64,000 bases of DNA from Terrimonas ginsenosidimutans (GTDB taxonomy: Bacteria; Bacteroidota; Bacteroidia; Chitinophagales; Chitinophagaceae): assembly GCF_022012415.1 (NCBI RefSeq), contig NZ_JAKLTR010000008.1:186001-250000 (forward strand), written 5' to 3'. The position numbers were made by a program, and so were the translations under genes. Below, one piece after another: positions 28,901 through 37,600 of the stretch. Positions within the stretch are counted from its first letter, which is position 1, and every line of letters begins with the position of its first letter. The notes below the pieces were generated by a model. It ran no database searches, was not told the DNA's origin, and saw only the letters and a list, made by a program, of their open reading frames with translations.

Positions 28901-29209
28901 GGTCACGACCATTTCAATTGGCCGGTAACCGATGCTGGTGAATTCGAGGACAGCCTGGCTGGCAGAGATGTCCAGTGAGAAGAGACCGTCCTTACCGGTA
29001 CTGGTTCCCTGCCTAGTTCCTTTGATCACGACGGATACACCGTTGATCGGGGCGCGTGAAAGGCTGTCCACGACCATCCCGGACAGTGTACCGCCCTGGG
29101 CTGATGAACGAATGGAAAAAAGGGAAAGCATGACAAGGAAGGACAGAAAAACCAGGTGGCGGGAATACAGAGATTTCCCGCAGGCGAAGCAAGCTAATCT
29201 GATGTTCAT
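25970..29209 (-). CDS. SusC/RagA-family TonB-linked outer membrane transporter
   Basis: The 1079-residue product has a signal peptide (cleavage near SSAQ), a carboxypeptidase-like beta domain (GTLSGMVVDSLSRAPINGVS), and a TonB-box region (VVVTAFGRRERKEAVVGSV). A plug domain includes FFIRGVTTLG and the SusC signature SFSILKDASAAALYGARGAN. A 22-strand barrel ends in KVFNVGLKLTF. It imports oligosaccharides across the outer membrane with energy from TonB. I prefer ATG 29209; a GTG at 29236 in the same frame is an alternative. An operator-like site and a -7-like box lie at 29285-29315. Confidence 0.95.
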   Translation of the reverse strand: MNIRLACFACGKSLYSRHLVFLSFLVMLSLFSIRSSAQGGTLSGMVVDSLSRAPINGVSVVIKGTRQGTSTGKDGLFSLDISASQAVLEFTSIGYRPIEMVVTKGSSVTVALAPSIDTSGAVVVTAFGRRERKEAVVGSVTSVQPGELKIPASNITNALAGKIAGVIAFQRGGQPGLDNSQFFIRGVTTLGYSNSPLILIDNIELTASDLARLQVDDIASFSILKDASAAALYGARGANGVILVTTKEGKAGKARIELRVENAISTPTKSIKLADPISYMRTYNEALTTRNAGATPFFSPNKILGTERTLAGEGGITPYLYPAVDWMKEIFKDRTSTRRANMSVSGGNAVAKYYIAGSYSKDNGILQVNPVNNFNSAMRFENYQLRANTSIKATSTTEIGVRLWGNFNDYTGPISNQGGGFATDLYSQVLHANPVGFPAYYLPDSANRTTNHILFGNAINQTGNLQANPYASLMYGYKTFSESRMSAQFEVTQNLKFITPGLSFFGLFSTNRYSYFDLSRNYLPFYYNMQSFDEQTGEYKLNWLNAQPGAAQEYLNYNEGAKYLNTYLYMLGRVDYNRSFGPHGVGASLVGTRQQTLTGNAGNLQASLPNRNLGISGRASYSYDNRYFAEFNFGYNGSEKFAPDNRFGFFPTVGGAWVISNEKFWNGSISKVITRLKLRGSYGLVGNDAIGDPRTQRFFYLSNVQPNAGPIAYFGTNNSVSMRGPVINAYPNPGVTWERAKKSNIAAELTILEKLNIVAEVYRENREDILINRGYIPITVGIEQNALNNLRSNLGRATSEGFDLNVNYRQDFKSGLWASVLGNLTVTRNKVVHLEEPEYAYPWRFAAGRMINQPFGFIAERLFVDDKEAQNSPVQSFGNLLPQGGDIKYRDINKDGVINQDDMVPIGLPSTPQIIYGFGLSMGYKSFDLSVFFQGSARSSFFIDPTGVTDFDNGRFGTAPFVNNAQILEAYANDHWSEENQNLYALWPRLSVFDVPNNQQRSTWWLRDGSFIRLKSAEAGYTFPRRWTSRAHMESARIYFSGLNLLTFSKFKLWDPELAGNGFAYPIQKVFNVGLKLTF

Positions 29210-29284
29210 ATTAAGCAATTGTTTTTTGGTATTCACGGTATTTCAACCGTGAGCAGAGTCATCGCAGAAGTGTCTGACTGACAC

Positions 29285-29302
29285 CTGTACTATACTATAC
29301 TA
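29285..29302 (-). promoter_or_regulatory. Operator-like site upstream of susC
   Basis: CTGTACTATACTATACTA on the plus strand matches 16 of 18 bases of the site at 34246-34263 upstream of the GntR-type regulator. It begins 5 bases downstream of a -7-like box on the minus strand (TACTTTAG, 29308-29315, one mismatch to TAnnTTTG). This is the same spacing as at the regulator gene. A repressor bound here would cover the start of transcription. Confidence 0.6.
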
Positions 29303-29383
29303 TTCCACTAAAGTAGAAGATTATTTTAATTCGTCCAAAAAATATTATCCGAAAGGATCGAAATGCTTTTGTGGCTTTGGAAG

Positions 29384-29483
29384 GCGTGGGAGTAACGCAG
29401 AGAGCGCAAAGTAGGCGCAAAGGTCGCTAAGTATTCTTTGCGTTCTCTGCGGCAACTTTGCGCTCTCTGCGTTACTACAACGC
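29384..29483. repeat. Intergenic GCAAAG-type hairpin element, copy 3
   Basis: AGTAACGCAGAGAGCGCAAA (from 29391) pairs perfectly with 29455-29476, and GCGT 29384-29387 pairs with ACGC 29480-29483. The outer arm differs from copy 2 (AACGCAGAG versus ATCGCAAAG), and both arms carry the matching changes, so pairing is kept. It lies between the GH-D gene stop and the susC promoter. Confidence 0.85.
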
Positions 29484-29508
29484 TAATCAGACCAAAGCTT
29501 ATCGCCGC

Positions 29509-31584
29509 TTAACGAGCAAAAAAGAATATTTCGGCATCCCTCGCTGCCAGCGTGAAGTTTAAGCCGCCAGAGATAGAATTTACTATTCCGCCGGTAAGCA
29601 GTGGTATGTGCCTGACAGTTTTTCGTTTCACTCCGGCAGGCAAAACCTGTGCGATTTTTTTTACAGAATCACTATAGTTAAAGAACGCCATGTAATACCC
29701 TCCGGGAACATACTTCTCAAATACTTCTACTCCCTTATTTCCAGTGTTGGCCTTTACCGGCTTAAAGCTTTTTCCATCTTTTACAACCGCCAGTAATGTC
29801 CTATCCTGTAATATTTTTTTAGCCGTAGCCGTCCACTTGCCCTGTGAAGAATAATCGTCTCCAGTGAACACGGAGCCTGTTACCAATGCTGAAGCAAGCC
29901 GGGCCCTGTTCACTCCGTCCTCTTCAGTGGCAAATACCACATGATCCGCATCGACATAATTATACATCAGCGACTGCCACCAACCGTAACCTGTGCTGTT
30001 GAGTGTATATTCTGTATGGTCAATGCTGCTCCATGCATCACACGCGATACGGCGTACATGTACATATTTTGATGTGGCAAGATTGGGAGAGATAGCTGCA
30101 TAGACCAGCATCCTGCCATGCAGTACGCTGTCGAGATATTTCATTCCCTGGCGGAATGCCTGCATACCGGTGGTTACACTCTTATCATAAAAATGATCCG
30201 CCTCCAAAGCTCCGTGCCCCAGGAAATCGATCTTGATCATTTCAAAACCCAGTTCTTTCATTTTATTGAGCGTATGCACCATCCGGAGTTTTGTTGCCGG
30301 ATGAGTCGGATCCATTGCCCTGCCCCCATCGATATCATACATTTTTCCTTTTTGGGTGGTCCAGGTTTGCGCATAGGTATAGTCACCGGCGCCTTCAACT
30401 TTCCTGTCCCATTTACCCCAATCTGCAAATGGCGTCCAGTAGATGCCTGGTTTTAGCCCCTTGCTTTTGCAGTGCTCAGCAAAAGTCTTGAGTTTGCTTA
30501 CGTCTCCATCAATTCCATTAGTGGTCATATTATCCCAGAATGCATCGAGGTCTATGTAAAGAGTGCTGTCCGCATTTCTGAAATTCTTTAAGGAATCGCC
30601 GAAAAAATCAACCACTTTCATTGCCTGCTCAAAAGTGATCTTGTCTTTCAAAACACCCCAGCTATTCCATCCCATGGGTGTGGCCCGATCCCAGTTGAAG
30701 ATATCCGGTTTGTTGAGCAAGCCATTGAATTTTGCGGCGCATTCCATCCCCGTTCTCCAGTCACTGAAGTAACCCACCAGCATCAGCGGCGAACTGATCA
30801 CTCCGTTCACCGGTAATACTTTTCCATGCGTGATCCGGTCATGGGTGATCGTACTGTCAGCGAAGCCTGCGAACAACTTCAATGAAGCGGTGCTGTCGTT
30901 TGCTGCTTTGATGGCGATACCTGTTTTCCAGTCATACTGATCCAGTGAAGCGGCAACAAACCCTTCGTTATTATCGGCATCATAAACCGCTGTCAGCTCA
31001 CTGCTTTGGAGGTCTGCCTTTGCGAGTGGCGAGGCGTTATATCTTGCCCACATATCATTATCAAAAGGCACATAAAGTGCGCGGTTGTCACCTTTGCTTT
31101 TCAAAGAAAGATCAGCCGTAATGAGCGGCGCAATATGATCAGATGGCCCATCCGGATCTACCAGCTGGATCTGAGTGAAGAAATAGTTCTGCGATTTCAC
31201 TACATAAAATAACTGTATCAAAGAGGCGTCTGCGGCAAACTTCAACCTGTACAACCGGGCGCTTCCGAATGGCGTAAGCGTATCTTTCGCGGTATAGCTG
31301 GCTTTACCGGCCTGTCGGGTATCGTTGCTTTTTGTTCCCGCGGCATATGCGGCATAAGCATCAGAGAATATCGTACGCCCCTGCGAGATCATACTATAAG
31401 ATCCCTTATTCAGATCATACACTACCCGGCCGTTCTTTCCAAGCGAAATAATCAGAGCATTCTTTTGCGCAATAAGAGAAGACGTGCAGCACAGTGCACA
31501 AATCATCAGAATGAGGCGGGAGATTTTTGAAGTGGTTACAGCTAGATACAATACGTTGGGCATACTAATTTGTTTAAAGATCAT
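29509..31584 (-). CDS. Clan GH-D glycosidase, alpha-galactosidase-like (divergent GH27/GH36)
   Basis: The 691-residue secreted product has a long N-terminal beta domain (to about residue 290). A TIM barrel starts ATPMGWNSWGVLKD, with TLYIDLDAFWDN, GLKPGIYWTPFADWG and the probable nucleophile Asp in EMIKIDFLGHG. The second catalytic Asp is not certain. PMGWNSWG and KIDF place it in clan GH-D near GH27/GH36/GH31, so it probably acts on alpha-galactosides or a related alpha-linkage. Its ATG overlaps the stop of the SSS gene (ATGA), indicating coupling. An internal ATG at 31563 would give a shorter signal peptide. Confidence 0.8.
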   Translation of the reverse strand: MIFKQISMPNVLYLAVTTSKISRLILMICALCCTSSLIAQKNALIISLGKNGRVVYDLNKGSYSMISQGRTIFSDAYAAYAAGTKSNDTRQAGKASYTAKDTLTPFGSARLYRLKFAADASLIQLFYVVKSQNYFFTQIQLVDPDGPSDHIAPLITADLSLKSKGDNRALYVPFDNDMWARYNASPLAKADLQSSELTAVYDADNNEGFVAASLDQYDWKTGIAIKAANDSTASLKLFAGFADSTITHDRITHGKVLPVNGVISSPLMLVGYFSDWRTGMECAAKFNGLLNKPDIFNWDRATPMGWNSWGVLKDKITFEQAMKVVDFFGDSLKNFRNADSTLYIDLDAFWDNMTTNGIDGDVSKLKTFAEHCKSKGLKPGIYWTPFADWGKWDRKVEGAGDYTYAQTWTTQKGKMYDIDGGRAMDPTHPATKLRMVHTLNKMKELGFEMIKIDFLGHGALEADHFYDKSVTTGMQAFRQGMKYLDSVLHGRMLVYAAISPNLATSKYVHVRRIACDAWSSIDHTEYTLNSTGYGWWQSLMYNYVDADHVVFATEEDGVNRARLASALVTGSVFTGDDYSSQGKWTATAKKILQDRTLLAVVKDGKSFKPVKANTGNKGVEVFEKYVPGGYYMAFFNYSDSVKKIAQVLPAGVKRKTVRHIPLLTGGIVNSISGGLNFTLAARDAEIFFFAR

Positions 31585-33179
31585 TCAGCAATTCCATGAG
31601 GCGAGAACAGCACGAACATGCCGATCATCAGTATCACCAGCACTACAAAATACCAGTGGCGGTTCTTCCAGGGCTTCAGATCAACCGCTGCATGTGCCTG
31701 CAGTGAGAAGGGTGATTCCATTGGACGGAACCTTCCCACCAGCAACATAATGATTGTGGTGACAATAAAAAGGATCGCAAGTATATGCAGGTAATGCAGA
31801 CCGGTGTCTATGACAAACTGTGTCAGCGTATAGGCTGTCACAAAAAAGAATACACCGATTTTTGCCGCGATCGGTGGAACTTTTTTTGTTAGCAGTCCTA
31901 CAACCATGATCGTGAAGACAGGCACGCTAAAAAAGCTCGATACTTTCTGCAGGTAGTTATAAAAACCGCCCTCATAGAACATAATGTATGGAGAGAACAA
32001 GATGGCAATCGCAGTTAAGCTTACCTGGAACAGCCTTCCGCTTTTTACCAGTTTTTTTTCGTCCGCCACTTTTCCTTTTCGCTCGAGCCAGGGCTTGTAC
32101 AGATTCATAGCGAATAAGGTCCCCGAACTATTCAGACCGGCATTGAACGTACTGAGTGCACCTCCAAACACCACCGCAGCTACCAGTCCGATGACCACTG
32201 GCGGCAGAATATCACTGACCAGCTTCGGAAAGACTGTCGCAGTATTGGCGATATCCGGATACAAATGCACTGCTATCAATCCGGGTACATTCAGCAACAG
32301 CGGCGCGATCAGTTTCCCTACACAAGCCAGCGAGATCCCTTTCTGACTCTCCGCGAGGTTTCTTGATGCGAGCGCTTCCTGCACGATGTACTGCTCCATT
32401 CCCCAATAGTAGATATTGATCAGCAACATCCCGGTAAAGAGTGTGCCGAAAGGCAACACATCTTTTGGCTTACCGATGGCATTGAGATGGTCGCGGTGTT
32501 CACCCGTCAACTTTTCCACTCCCTGCAACACACTGCCATCACCCAAAAAACGGAGACCGTACCAAACGATAAAGATCCCGCCGATAAGCATCCCGATCCC
32601 CTGGACCACATCTGTAATAGTGATCGCACGTAGCCCACCCAGCACGGTGTACAGGCAGCCAACCACACCTACGATAACTACAAGGATCCGGATGGTTAAG
32701 AAATAACTGAGCCCGAACCACTGATCAACATGAAAGATGCCGTTGATGGCAACGGCACAACCATACAATACAGATGGGATGAGATTGATGAAGTAGCTCA
32801 GCAGGAAGATGACTGAAACGATCCGTTGTGTTTGCGTATCAAAACGTTTAGCCAGAAAATCCGGTGTTGTAACTGCACCAATGCGGAGATAGACCGGCAT
32901 CAGTAATTCTGCGACGATCAGCATGGCAAGGATGGAACTCATCCCCCACGCCATCACCGACATATTGGTCGTGTACACAAATTCATTCTCCCCGATGAAC
33001 TGGTTTGCGCTCATGTTTGTCAGGAACAGTGAGCTGCCGATCATCCAGAAGCCGAGGCTCCTGTTGCCGAGGTAGTAACTGATGGGTGTACGCAGCTGTT
33101 GCTTCCTTGTCGCAAAAAAAGCGATCAGCGCGGCAATAAGCGTAACGGCCAGAAAACTTGTCAGAATAGTTATGTTCAT
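31581..33179 (-). CDS. Sodium/solute symporter (SSS family), second copy
   Basis: The 532-residue product has about 13 transmembrane helices and SSS signatures (SYYLGNRSLGFWMIGSSLFL, GGLRAITITDVVQG, YYWGMEQYIVQEALASRNL). It is clearly distinct from the symporter at 14693-16345, so it probably takes a different sugar. ATG 33179 is the start; a longer frame would need a TTG and adds a Cys-rich non-family extension. It follows the regulator gene by 10 bp and overlaps the GH-D gene, so regulator, symporter and glycosidase form one transcription unit. Confidence 0.9.
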   Translation of the reverse strand: MNITILTSFLAVTLIAALIAFFATRKQQLRTPISYYLGNRSLGFWMIGSSLFLTNMSANQFIGENEFVYTTNMSVMAWGMSSILAMLIVAELLMPVYLRIGAVTTPDFLAKRFDTQTQRIVSVIFLLSYFINLIPSVLYGCAVAINGIFHVDQWFGLSYFLTIRILVVIVGVVGCLYTVLGGLRAITITDVVQGIGMLIGGIFIVWYGLRFLGDGSVLQGVEKLTGEHRDHLNAIGKPKDVLPFGTLFTGMLLINIYYWGMEQYIVQEALASRNLAESQKGISLACVGKLIAPLLLNVPGLIAVHLYPDIANTATVFPKLVSDILPPVVIGLVAAVVFGGALSTFNAGLNSSGTLFAMNLYKPWLERKGKVADEKKLVKSGRLFQVSLTAIAILFSPYIMFYEGGFYNYLQKVSSFFSVPVFTIMVVGLLTKKVPPIAAKIGVFFFVTAYTLTQFVIDTGLHYLHILAILFIVTTIIMLLVGRFRPMESPFSLQAHAAVDLKPWKNRHWYFVVLVILMIGMFVLFSPHGIAE

Positions 33180-33189
33180 AAAGAAGCAA

Positions 33190-34206
33190 TCATAGTGATC
33201 CCCGGCGCAGCAGCACGGTTGGAACAACCTCCTGTATCATATTTCTCTTCATCACAAATTCGGCGGCTTTCTCGGCCATCACAGCAAAGTCGGTGGAGTA
33301 AGTAGTGATGCCATCAAAGATGATCTCTTTTACTACCTCATCATTGTGAGAAAGGATGCCTACATCTTTCCCCAGTTTGAATCCTTTGGCTTTGGCATCT
33401 TTCAGCATTTGCCATAGTTCGGCATTATTGATGGTAAAGTATACAAAACCTTTCTCGATAGATCCCGGGATGTATTCTGTCCGGATCACGCTTTTGATCT
33501 TCTGTTTTTTTACAAACTTCTTATATGCTTCAATGATCTCGATGGGTGTATCGGATGCGGGACGGTGATAGTGGATCATTCCTTCAAATTTCCTGATGGC
33601 CGGTGCCAGTTTGGAAAAGGCATCATAAGATGACTCTTCGAATTCCTGTACCACATACGAGAAATCACCGGGCATGGGTTGATACCGGTCGATCATCAGG
33701 AATTTATTCAGCGGAAGGGTGGTCAGGATCTCGGCCGTCCGTTTATGCGGGATCGGAGCAACAACATACATTCCGTATTTTCCGCGGACGTTGTTGATGA
33801 TACTTTCAAGTACATCAATATTATTATGATGGAAAAAGATATCGATGTGGGCGGTCTTTCCTACCCTGTCGCGCAACGTTTTATAGAATACTTCCTGGAA
33901 GCTGTCAAAGGCGAAGATCACCAGTGCGATGCGAAGATGGCTTTCGGTATTCTCCTGGGCCACGAAGAAGCCGATACGGTTTTTTGATTCGACAATACCC
34001 CGGCTCATCAGTTCTTTATAGCCTTTGGCAATGGTTTCCCTTGCAAAGCCCAGTTCTTTGATCAGGCTGTTGACGGAAGGCAGCATGTCTCCGCGCGATA
34101 CCAATTTATCATTGATGGCATTGATAAAGCCCTGGACAAGTTGTTCATGTTTCGACAGCCCCTGTATGTTTTCGAGCTCTCTTACCTGTTGGTAAATATC
34201 CTGCAT
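33190..34206 (-). CDS. GntR-type transcriptional regulator with LacI-like sugar sensor
   Basis: The 338-residue product has an N-terminal GntR winged helix (about residues 15-85: LVSRGDMLPSVNSLIKELGF, ETIAKGYKELMSRGIVESK). A periplasmic-binding-protein-like sensor domain as in LacI/GalR proteins follows (about 90-335: IALVIFAFDSF, LMIDRYQ, GILSHNDEVVKEI, GITTYSTDFAVMAEKA). This domain pair is used in Bacteroidota to regulate sugar loci in response to a mono- or oligosaccharide. It heads the minus-strand locus. The operator-like site in its own promoter and the matching one before susC make it the likely local regulator. The inducer is unknown. Confidence 0.88.
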   Translation of the reverse strand: MQDIYQQVRELENIQGLSKHEQLVQGFINAINDKLVSRGDMLPSVNSLIKELGFARETIAKGYKELMSRGIVESKNRIGFFVAQENTESHLRIALVIFAFDSFQEVFYKTLRDRVGKTAHIDIFFHHNNIDVLESIINNVRGKYGMYVVAPIPHKRTAEILTTLPLNKFLMIDRYQPMPGDFSYVVQEFEESSYDAFSKLAPAIRKFEGMIHYHRPASDTPIEIIEAYKKFVKKQKIKSVIRTEYIPGSIEKGFVYFTINNAELWQMLKDAKAKGFKLGKDVGILSHNDEVVKEIIFDGITTYSTDFAVMAEKAAEFVMKRNMIQEVVPTVLLRRGSL

Positions 34207-34245
34207 AGCAATCAGTTTCGTCTTTTCGGTAGGTTGGTCCTGTAT

Positions 34246-34263
34246 CTGTACTATTCTATTCTA
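34246..34263 (-). promoter_or_regulatory. Operator-like site upstream of the GntR-type regulator
   Basis: CTGTACTATTCTATTCTA differs from the susC site only at two A/T positions. It starts 5 bases downstream of a minus-strand -7-like box TACATTTA (34269-34276) and ends about 40 bp before the regulator ATG, suggesting autoregulation. Confidence 0.6.
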
Positions 34264-34640
34264 CCGGGTAAATGTATTTCAAGTTTTGGGAAATGAAAAA
34301 AAATAGTTTGGTACACAGCCTGAAGAGTTCGTTCAACGCTGGTGTTGCCGACGTTTAGTTAAGACATCGTCCTAGAATAGTTCGATGGCCGATGACCGAT
34401 GGCCGATGGCCGCATTTGGATGGAAGCTATTACTGCTAATGGGCATAGGGTATTGACACTAGTAGGTATATGGTCAATTTATTTTAACATCCCCCGAAAA
34501 AAAGATGATTGTCATTTCTCCGCACCGTACATTTCCGTGATCACTTATTGTCACTGTCATTTCCTCTCCAATATTTCTTCATTCAAACTGTATTACCAAC
34601 CTCTTTTTTTAATAACTTCCCCTTCTAACCATCTGTTCGC
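34264..34640. other. Intergenic region between the regulator and retron genes
   Basis: This region separates the divergent sugar locus and retron locus. It holds the regulator -7-like box, four 7-bp repeat units (34382-34409: TCGATGG, CCGATGA, CCGATGG, CCGATGG) and a T-rich tract before the WGR gene. TACATTTC at 34528-34535 is one mismatch from a -7 box and lies 105 bp before ATG 34641. No gene is recognised. Confidence 0.4.
34382..34409. repeat. Heptad repeat array, 4 units
   Basis: Four consecutive 7-bp units of the form nCGATGr. This is the first of five short arrays of this family, all found in the gaps of the retron locus. Confidence 0.75.
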
Positions 34641-37600
34641 ATGCGTTTAATCAGGCAAAGTATTTTATTCTTCCAGGAAGGAAATTCCGATAAGGTTTAC
34701 GAAACGGACCTTTGTGATGTTGGCAATGATAGATACGTGGTTAATTTCCGCTATGGCCGAAGGGGTGCTAGCCTGAAAGAAGGCAGTAAAACGCCTGTAC
34801 CGGTTTCATTGCAGGAAGCCGAGAAGATATATAATGACGTCGTAAATGAAAAGACCGCCAAGGGATATACGGGCGCTCCGGGCGTGGCTGGAAAACCGCT
34901 GGATGACAACTTTCTTTCCGCGATCAGCCTGCCTTCTGTAAATATTTCCGTCCTGCCCGAGGGAAAAAAGAAAACGATCCTTCAACGGCTGGATTCCGCA
35001 GCCAATTCAACGCGGTCATCCAGAAATTACCGCTGGAAGTTGAGCCGTGTGATCTGGAAAGCCGGTGAATATAAAATTAACGAAGCAGTCCCCTATCTCG
35101 TTAAACTGTTCACTAAAGGAGATCTGCTTCACCAGTATTGCTGCACATGGTCGCTGGTAAGATGTGCCGGAGCTGAAACCATTCCTGTCTTGCAGGCGAT
35201 CTATGACCATCACCCTTCCCTGCTGATCAAGAGGCTGGCGCTTGCCGGTCTGCTTCAGCAGCACACAGGCGAGGCGAAGGAGGAACTGGTTGCACAAATC
35301 GCCAGATCTCTGCCACAAGCCATACGGGATGCATTTCTGCAGAATAATCGGCGTTCCCTAAACTCTCTCTGCCTGCAGCTGTTCCCCGAGCACACGAACC
35401 CGAACTGGCATGAACAACTATACCTGTTGTCGACCTCTGTCACGTGGATCCGCCCGGCGGTTAAATCCATGTTGCTGCAATTACCACTCGCGCCCGGAAC
35501 TTTTAACGAGATCAGAGCTGTTTACAAACTGGCGGAAATGCTGGATGATTTTGAGATCAGTGGTTTACTGACCTGCCGGTTTGAAATTGAACCGGAGTTC
35601 TTCAGCAGCAAACTTGCCACAAAGAACCTGAACAGGAAAGTTTATATAAACGCCATACAAGATCATATAAATCCTAATAAAGAACTCAAACAAAAGAACA
35701 CCCGGCTGGCGTATTCGCAAAAAACAAGGTGGTACCTGCACAAGCGGATCGATCGCAGGTTGCGCATGTTTGCAGAAAATAACAGCACTGACTATGTCAG
35801 GCTGGCTACCGGCATTCTGGTGAGCTATAAGCGTGAACGGGATACCAAGGAAGCATTCACTACCAGCTCCTATCAATGGCAGAACGGACGTTACCAGGAT
35901 GTAGAACGAAGGTTCCCGGCAAATGCGAGAGCGATCTTCCTGCATCAGCTATTGAACGGGAACAACCCACAAATGATCCTGACCAGGCATCATATCTGGG
36001 AGTTCATATCCCCGGCAGGCCAAACAAGAAGGCCATCCGCAACAAACAGCGGCAATACCGGCAGCGGGGGGATCGGCGGCTTCATCAAAAAGATCACGGG
36101 GCTATTTGGCAGCAAGAAACAGGCAGCGCCTCCGCCTACTGCGCATGTAGCGCCCTTGCCGGCATTACAGCCAAATTCATTCGCGCCCCAACAGCATCTC
36201 TGGGATCAATTACCACAGGCATATCTGCAGTTGCTGATAGAAGCAGAAATGGACGAGGTACTGAAATTCGCTGCTAAACAATTAGCCGGTCATCCTTCCT
36301 TCAAAGAGATCAAGGAAAAGCTGGATACGGACACACTGATCAAGCTGATCCGCTCGAAGTTCACCATTCCGGCGGATCTTGGCTACAGGATCATACTGGA
36401 AAGATTTTCAAAAGAAACCGCTTCTGCTGAACTGATCACCGGCATGCTTGGCTCAGTTTCTTCGGATGCCAGAAGCAAAGCAAAGGAATGGGCCGAAGCA
36501 AATACGCAGGTGCTCCTCTCCGATGCCGGCTTTATCAGCGGACTTCTGTTCACACCGTTTGCGGATATCAGAAGCTGGGGCAAAGAGCTGATCAGGAACA
36601 ATACGCTCAGCTCAGCGCTGAAGCAGGCAGTAACAGGAAGAGTCATCGCGGAGATGATGAATACTGATCCGCAATTGGCCGACAATTCTTTATTGAATGA
36701 TGTTTCAGATTCTTTGTTCGCATTATTCGATCATGAACTTCGCCAGGTTGACGTGAATATTGTTTCAGACCTGCTGCATCATCCGGCCTCACCTGTGCTC
36801 CTGTTTGGGCTGCGGATGGTAAAGCATAAAAAATCAGGATGGAGAGGGGAAGAATTAAAAACGTCCGGGTTGCCTGGTTTGCTTAATCATACCTATGAGC
36901 CGGTGAGACAGCAGATCGTTGAGCTAATTAATAATCTGCCGGATGAGGAACTCAGCTATCTCAAAGAAGACCTCGTTGATGCGGCATTATCGGCCTGGCC
37001 GGACGTCCGTTCCGGCAGCAAAGCGGCGCTGGTCCGTTTAGCCAACCGTGAACCTGCGTTTGGTATAATGGCCACAGAAACGCTGATGCCATTTCTTTCC
37101 CGAAAAGAATTACATGAAGGGATACATGAGTATCTCGCAGAGCTGTTGAGCAATGAGCTTAGCACTTATCTGAAAAATGTTGACAAGCAGACAGCATTGA
37201 ATCTTTTGTACGGTAACTATGCTCCTGCACAAAAGCTTGGTGTAGCTATTCTGGAAAATCATATCGATCCGGCAACACTCTCCCTTCCCCAGATCATTGC
37301 GTTAGGAAATCATGAAAATATTACTGTCCGGAACTGGACCTGGAATTTCTATAAACAATATGCAGGGCGGATCAAATATGAAGCAGCTGCCGCGATCCGT
37401 ATTCTTGAAAGCCGCTGGGAAGATACCCGCTCCTTTGCCATGGATTATTTCCGGCAGGAATTTGAAGAAAAAGACTGGGAACCAGAAGTGCTGATCGGCA
37501 TGGCTGATTCTGTTAAACCGGCCGTCGAGTCATTCGGCCGTGAACTCATCACCAAATATTTCACCGATGCCAATGGCCCGCAGTATCTGCTCAAACTAAG

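Noticed and set aside
34440-34475. TTGACA followed by TATATGG resembling a sigma-70 promoter
   Set aside because: The spacer is about 8 bp, far too short, and Bacteroidota promoters use the -33/-7 pattern.
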